NCBI GenBank assembly: GCA_026129135.1
Contig: JAHCIQ010000001.1
Coordinates: 806,001 to 870,000, forward strand
DNA length: 64,000 nucleotides
Source: Cyanobacteria bacterium TGS_CYA1
Lineage (GTDB): Bacteria > Cyanobacteriota > Vampirovibrionia > Obscuribacterales > Obscuribacteraceae
Direction: 5' to 3'
Shown here: one piece after another, positions 61,901 through 64,000 of the stretch
How positions within the stretch are numbered: the stretch's first letter is position 1
Layout: each line of letters starts with the position of its first letter
Position numbers and translations under genes: made by a program
Notes under the pieces: generated by a model
What the model was told of the DNA's origin: nothing
What the model saw: the letters and a program-made list of their open reading frames with translations, nothing else
The model's database searches: none

Positions 61901-64000
61901 GAAATCTGGAGAGAGGGCAATCGTGTTGTCCAGGTAACTGCAAATGGTAGAACTCTAAAGATCAATTGGAGCGGGGATAAAGTCGCATCATTTTTGATGC
62001 CGGATGGCACTCTACGCAGTGCTATTCCATTTGGTGGCAAATTCAAAGCTCCTTCATTGAGAGAACTGCCTGAACTTGCAGACGGACAGGTCAGATTATA
62101 TCGCGCGACCTATTCGCCTTCTGAGGTAGATTTAGCAAGCAGACTGACCGCCAAAGAGTTGAAACGCCTTGAAAGACTTGCCGCCAGATTGGAAGAAAAG
62201 GGTTCGCTGAATCGTTTTCAAAAAGCTGAGTATGACAGACTTTTGGCAATCAGGGACGCTGGAAGAACTCGTACTTTCTATAGAAGTCCAGAAGAAGCAA
62301 TTGCTGCAGCTGGTAAAGGAAAAGATGGCGTAGGACCGACTATTTTCGTTCACGATATGATAGTGAAAGCAGGCAGAGATATTCCTGATGTAGTTGATCT
62401 TCCTACCATAATTGCATCTAGAGCCAAGCAACACCCGCACTCGTTCACGAACAATTTAAACGACGGAACCTGGATGGTAAGTGTTGCAGAAGCCTCTGCT
62501 GCATCTCACTATAGTGCACAAATTACTCGTGACGTTGGTTTTCGCATCAACGCCAATGGATTTTCTTTCCTTTCTGGATTCTCGGATGCTGGAATGTTTG
62601 CCCGAGCAAAAGCAATGGACTTTCAAAAATTGCTTGGTGCAAACCGCGGGATTGCAAGCAAACCCGGAATTTCGCACGTCATTCATGCAGGTGAGCGCAT
62701 TGACATTGGTACTGCTCTTGGTTCTGAAATTCTAAGTAAAAACAGATTTGTTTTAGGTAGAACTGCATCACTGCTCAAGACCAAAGATGGTCTCAGGCTT
62801 GTAGCTGGAGAAGGTGATGTCGTAGTGATTAGAAATGGGGCACCGGTTGTTTTAAAAGACGGACTGTTAATGCCCGGTGACCGAATAATTGTCGGAAAAG
62901 CTGTTATTCCAGGACTCTACAAAGGTGATGAATTTGTAGTCGCAATTGACAATGCAAAATCATCTATTCTTCAACATAACCGCAGTGCTAATTACCTTGG
63001 ATATCTTTATGCTGGAGGTAATGGCACAGTACCTGTTGGATTGATGGCAAGCGTAGCTAAGAGAAATCTGTCCACTGCTGCAACTGCTATTGGCATGACA
63101 TTGAGCCGAACTAGGCAAACCACTGTCAGTTTCTTTACTAATGCCTTTGAGCTTGGCAGGCATATCAGAGCAGCTCTGCGCGAAGGTCGCATTAATCGTG
63201 GTTTAGAGAAAGGCAAAGAGTACACGATATTTGGTAATGCGAAACTTGCAAAAGACGGCGGTATCGTTAAACTCACGCAACTGAAAGAAAACGAGCCCAT
63301 CTACATTGTTAGAAATGTTGATGGTATAAAACGCACATTCTATACCCACCAAGATAAGCCTTTTCCTTTAGAGAAGGGTGATTTGTTATACAGGGGTCGT
63401 AAGCCGGATAAATCGGGCTTTGTAGGAAATGCTTTTGAATATAGAGGTGTTCCAGTCAAAGCCGAGCGAGTACCGATTGGAGAAAGAGTACGCGACGTTG
63501 TCGATTCGGTCAGAAGCATTTCCGTGACGGATTCTGTAAAAGGTGCATTCAAGGCTGTTGGCAATTTGCATCTGGGTACAGCCGTTGTAAATCAAATCAA
63601 ACGAGTTGGTTATGTATTTCGCAGAACTCCCAAGGCTCCAGTCGAAGGCGGCATGACCTGGCGTGAAAGATTCGCTTCATTTTCCGACCGCATACGCACA
63701 GCTCAGGCGAATATGGCTGCTGTAGAGTCTTCAATTACTCGTGCTCCATTGACTGAAGCAGAGAAAGCTTTGGCGGAGCTGGCTGCCGCAATCAAAGCGA
63801 ATGGATTAGGAGAGCCGGTTCAAGCGTACAGATTGAGACCATTTGATGCTAAAGCCAAACCCGTTGCGTTGCATAAAGATGGAACTGCAATTACCTTTGC
63901 CAAAGCCGATGGTGCATCGGATTTGGTGCCTACATTCAATCCACTCAAAGATGTGGGATCTGACAAGGCTCAAGTTGTTATTAAAAACGACGGTGGAAGA
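52985..64000 (+). CDS. Giant multidomain protein with annexin-like repeats (C-terminus outside window)
   Basis: 3,672 codons with no stop; still open at the window end. ATG 52985 is the only sensible start (an in-frame TAA is at 52973). No signal peptide. Residues 170-1010 hold several ~120-residue alpha/beta modules; two clearly related modules are at 656-748 and 1133-1229. About 1310-2060 is helical with annexin-like signatures: 'KTPEQIAQIQAEFF' (1334-1347), 'EYTAKYGKSVMQAI' (1427-1440), GTFGTD (1707-1712), GWGTD (1754-1758), GMFGND (1920-1925) and 'ASYNKTFGRVLTDDL' (about 2021-2035). Two Ala/Gly-rich hydrophobic stretches (about 2140-2180 and 2511-2535) may be membrane-active. Beyond 2550 are repeated beta-rich segments with 'GD.I..G' turns. 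Function unknown. Confidence 0.85.
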   Translation, partial: MASSAAPSGADNEPNDKEVAAAGSSNPLEKFDTTASTSKDVVEKFISEVLRPNITSTSTVAGSDQVAAKIKDIVTPPANQQADISGLKPDTKIALNMQTFIRQLVSDKGLKGAADLIKGMSPQDRAKLGGWDIQVGGSPDSPTFAIKKGGVDVTSVRGVDIVAGDGKVGSAQWAGRAAERFEMLAENPKFLKAALLGLSALVARERQPGGSLADPAALNSFVNAFNARLGPGRMELSANDTGLALKKVPGVTGDITADYTQAKTRVSDSVGSAIPTDTKGLRDYLKASQSRISDLAALSSQPGVDAFQLSEKFSDVLRAEFARTGAAPADLVKAINAGMPPAAADGTRYAARYDTTAKQIVFEKVDSTGKALQVLRRVGEDNLKPVDLATMQPDEIARRMAASAAEAIGVMSPDQRDLQFSRVNQWLKTKPELAPTFFQAFDQELLNRPETKNLKPVLKPADAAAGTGPQVTIDKTVGRGDQPLTGEDLLLGMPIPPVGDNVPAPIKDLLQKLDASATGVKRFTDAITDPAKLTGFKQGDTILRIAPDGKNMIPATVSAVDATGRITEVQVDQTPPGYTGQPLPPVKVPFDQFVAGTNNLGEGSVFVGLRKSTPDVPVAGPDVPATAAPVDVAKIMGPEAFATLTEPQKQNLAIMFDGNASYDAKLKAAEALFASGMQNFKINDNNGKQRNVTLQKSGILMHVFTTDDRGRTTIALRGVKRGDTYQQQTDKRGRQVNFMGDHFLKNGGENSVLNGKASDAPARPTDQPVTVGNTIKPNDSAAFQASMGRIFMTSDPTQLNNRSVVSDFTNFASASLASTDTPEVKAKAISEAFAAAVRAEALLNPNLKPEDIAKKFSDALGPLGQTFKVEKGAIDGTEAVILKAAGQGQEQVLGAVSTEVLNSPVRYFGDLVKAAKSPGEVARLFSNFTRIENSRNPAASAAELAQRFNSVLAAGQTGYSVDLNKYGTADNALLLFKKNAAGAQDLISRIDPRHLQVPGQQENVLQLAGRLAEPLSALQGEELKAYWQQVTSTMKDLDPAKRELLIKSLQAELASRPESKHLTITPNADSLSLNSNKEGKTEAVAQARYDAVVPSEVAPQPAVPGGAADLKKILGDQQLAGKTPDQLAALQAFFKPGAKPEEQLAAARALALSGVKSLKIQDGDKSRTLSFQVEKAGKRSKDSYVHVYATDDKGKTRIAIRGISDDKGAIRQQGRASYYGDVWTKQIGNKSILSGAAAPTGPAATPEVPKPASANPLSPLFKADQIKWDATAPVEPTNPLEPVIVPSPATITGAPFDAALSAKSLLDSGLDGRWFPASAKDDYDRIKSTFLNKTPEQIAQIQAEFFKQSNGVRLEAALASRFGANTSEFFEIRRLSEGDSARLARIASDLQQLTSGTGTKTRWEVEKDLRDTFASMTKADLAKFDAEYTAKYGKSVMQAIADAKQMTDPTRSMMQILADKEKGVDFRTAGDTITMSNIALAAKDIDMFKEVWRRATPEARQRFLSEGGEQQIKDKFGGFFGGTTTDQIHALDYAKLGTLSVEHEITGNTGGFGDTEFGIEAAIDKMTQPNRDSYFAGKLLAAKVAEGHPEPTDPKQKADYDYYKQINAALYTASKNAFWRNIGVGDFNLGYFTQNSRELKAYEDRIRFGPKGSFVTDIINKDGSSAKSEDQILAAIDTMSKERWEQTKANMAAVEADLRSMLESSLGTFGTDTAAVQRVMDAFKKKMAARDHNEAQTIGRTLAERMDAKKGFLGWGTDRGAILSAIANMDNDFITKYKSDEAFRLAADKSLDDGSLKGPELVAARRMLDRVLSPEGKPNPDVLDKLIMFRAAGTPLKEMVVELDKMFRDDPQAFAKFQALSGKVAGYDLASIRREVMDGVRDDHDGNILWSSLDYAVYLSPMLERGKPLDADRRMQMYMGMFGNDMEGITKAVVAGGPDLWKQLKENPNLLSTWNPLYKFDQEQSAYIQKLAELQASLPPDKQGTIPPEFKIRLAILVGKGDQIKQETEAIPPQDRNAVIASYNKTFGRVLTDDLIKGRTPEGQAAAINFSGPLTMEQASDATRSLVYGNMGGRWWTSNFSVTAAQVQDRVDQLVVASTDIAVTKMDLPLEQRQILIDRALQTYVNYKQDEHAVVDAGADAAFAAVGIITFIPAVAGALETGGASLYAWGAGMAAIGAVMRPGVKAALLGGQYDWRRDLAKDATVGAIELPTYVLGPGLILKAGKVFVEPAINAVKALRLAGNPELASLTASRVASVIEVAPKLVTTAGDDIAARAVARVTARFEGLTGDSLALAVRDTTQQVSRKAFTEIFSDISKQLTSSGMKPFSKESVNLAANDFSEQVLTRVMKDVGAHLAGDPRQIQALVKESINRVIREMSESGAFSAESVLKALAAAEIDSAAQQGITQLMRQGFARAQDIPEKDILDVALKLTGNNPSQAALLAKAISAQIPNTAELTSKNMMELFIKTYPNFARSFAHTAPASFAGLASGASRYEWDPALTFEQNMTRMSAQAAMGAFIALAMVGTFTVPGAALKAWRGNFKGTGVAFSEVRDIAQNVEPKILGKLEDGRPVRFTEGGSVRIASNTGAESNGILTVAARDVDSSLVMSEGKTFLKSSGEVPPQIFRNGTWEKLAPDEVLELQHGQMIKFGPEGKAMVFMRTVEKDVQAGYLLPVPELNPSLLKRMVPAVVEEAGFQPGSRLRITPGRDVVKIGGEGADVVVGSARAAGEVVPKRSTYLVEASMPVTESKGLFRRLFTSKADDVAPLATKGEVNLRNIGEGSITVIRKDAKGNILGHDVYPDLKALKAEAAKKGTPLPTEAPKFALGRNDEVLFPRTSEKFKAYSQNGAIRFERLANAGSDIPAIRTGVATVLRASADDMGRLERVINAVRNRGSDVFESARSAYTKVADQIKSGELIDRLRYGGVLGRVLRKNDFETAATMTDKKLISLGFGIKDAPVGFKGTVYRNYQTGVEIWREGNRVVQVTANGRTLKINWSGDKVASFLMPDGTLRSAIPFGGKFKAPSLRELPELADGQVRLYRATYSPSEVDLASRLTAKELKRLERLAARLEEKGSLNRFQKAEYDRLLAIRDAGRTRTFYRSPEEAIAAAGKGKDGVGPTIFVHDMIVKAGRDIPDVVDLPTIIASRAKQHPHSFTNNLNDGTWMVSVAEASAASHYSAQITRDVGFRINANGFSFLSGFSDAGMFARAKAMDFQKLLGANRGIASKPGISHVIHAGERIDIGTALGSEILSKNRFVLGRTASLLKTKDGLRLVAGEGDVVVIRNGAPVVLKDGLLMPGDRIIVGKAVIPGLYKGDEFVVAIDNAKSSILQHNRSANYLGYLYAGGNGTVPVGLMASVAKRNLSTAATAIGMTLSRTRQTTVSFFTNAFELGRHIRAALREGRINRGLEKGKEYTIFGNAKLAKDGGIVKLTQLKENEPIYIVRNVDGIKRTFYTHQDKPFPLEKGDLLYRGRKPDKSGFVGNAFEYRGVPVKAERVPIGERVRDVVDSVRSISVTDSVKGAFKAVGNLHLGTAVVNQIKRVGYVFRRTPKAPVEGGMTWRERFASFSDRIRTAQANMAAVESSITRAPLTEAEKALAELAAAIKANGLGEPVQAYRLRPFDAKAKPVALHKDGTAITFAKADGASDLVPTFNPLKDVGSDKAQVVIKNDGGR
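54950..55228 (+). repeat. Internal module copy 1 in the giant protein
   Basis: Residues about 656-748: helix 'YDAKLKAAEALFASGMQNFKI', strand-rich 'LMHVFTTDDRGRTTIALRGV', then 'RGRQVNFMGDHFLKNG'. Pairs with the copy at 56381-56669; divergence is protein-level, so this is an old duplication. Confidence 0.6.
56381..56669 (+). repeat. Internal module copy 2 in the giant protein
   Basis: Residues about 1133-1229: helix 'EEQLAAARALALSGVKSLKI', 'YVHVYATDDKGKTRIAIRGI', then 'QGRASYYGDVWTKQIGN'. Same order and key residues (TDD-G-T-IA-RG) as copy 1, roughly 475 residues apart. Confidence 0.6.

Overview
The window reads as a chromosomal segment of a Gram-negative-type, gene-dense bacterium. The mix of genes suggests a non-photosynthetic relative of the Cyanobacteria (Vampirovibrionia/Melainabacteria, Obscuribacter-like). 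The reasons are the many secreted TPR proteins of kinesin-light-chain type, a secreted caspase-like protease, TonB-C-like secreted proteins with Gln/Pro-rich linkers, haem genes beside an exopolyphosphatase, and very large multidomain proteins. This taxonomic call is inference; no rRNA, tRNA or phylogenetic marker is present. I found no insertion sequence, prophage, CRISPR array or tRNA.

Layout. 1-4.85 kb: the start of a RecA-like (possibly ImuA-type) gene on the minus strand behind a palindromic operator, a small antitoxin-like ORF, two tandem paralogous beta-propeller lipoproteins, a Cys-cluster protein and TatD. 5-10.4 kb: a TonB-C-like secreted protein, a GlcD-type FAD oxidase, a Hypoth_Ymh-like protein, a glycine-zipper secreted protein and a TPR protein. 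10.5-21 kb: a double M16 protease, then a tightly packed run of coiled-coil protein, TPR protein, membrane spermidine-synthase-like protein, hemE, protoporphyrinogen oxidase and Ppx/GppA. 21-28 kb: a LysR/hydrolase pair divergent from an MFS transporter, CrcB plus DUF190, a GNAT enzyme, and a diiron oxygenase-TetR operon behind a clear TetR operator. 28-38.7 kb: secreted and membrane proteins, a GT39-type glycosyltransferase and the secreted TPR-caspase.

38.7-41.1 kb is the most accessory-looking stretch: a RES-type toxin/Xre-type antitoxin pair under a textbook TTGACA-N17-TATAAT promoter whose predicted +1 is the antitoxin ATG. It is followed by three small unknown genes, including a fragment with a C39-like His/Asp half-domain and a protein with an internal duplication. 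41.1-46.7 kb: a TPR/zinc-ribbon/small-membrane-protein operon, a hydrolase and an acyl-CoA synthetase. 46.8-52.6 kb: the complete four-gene DNA-ligase-associated repair cluster (MBL exonuclease, ATP-dependent ligase, Lhr-like helicase, metallophosphoesterase), with every junction overlapping.

52,985 to the window end is one uninterrupted reading frame of 3,672 codons that has not ended. It encodes a giant protein with duplicated N-terminal modules and, around residues 1310-2060, a series of helical segments with annexin-like signatures (GxGTD motifs and a 'SYNKTFGRVLTDDL' helix). It is the most likely undescribed item in the window.
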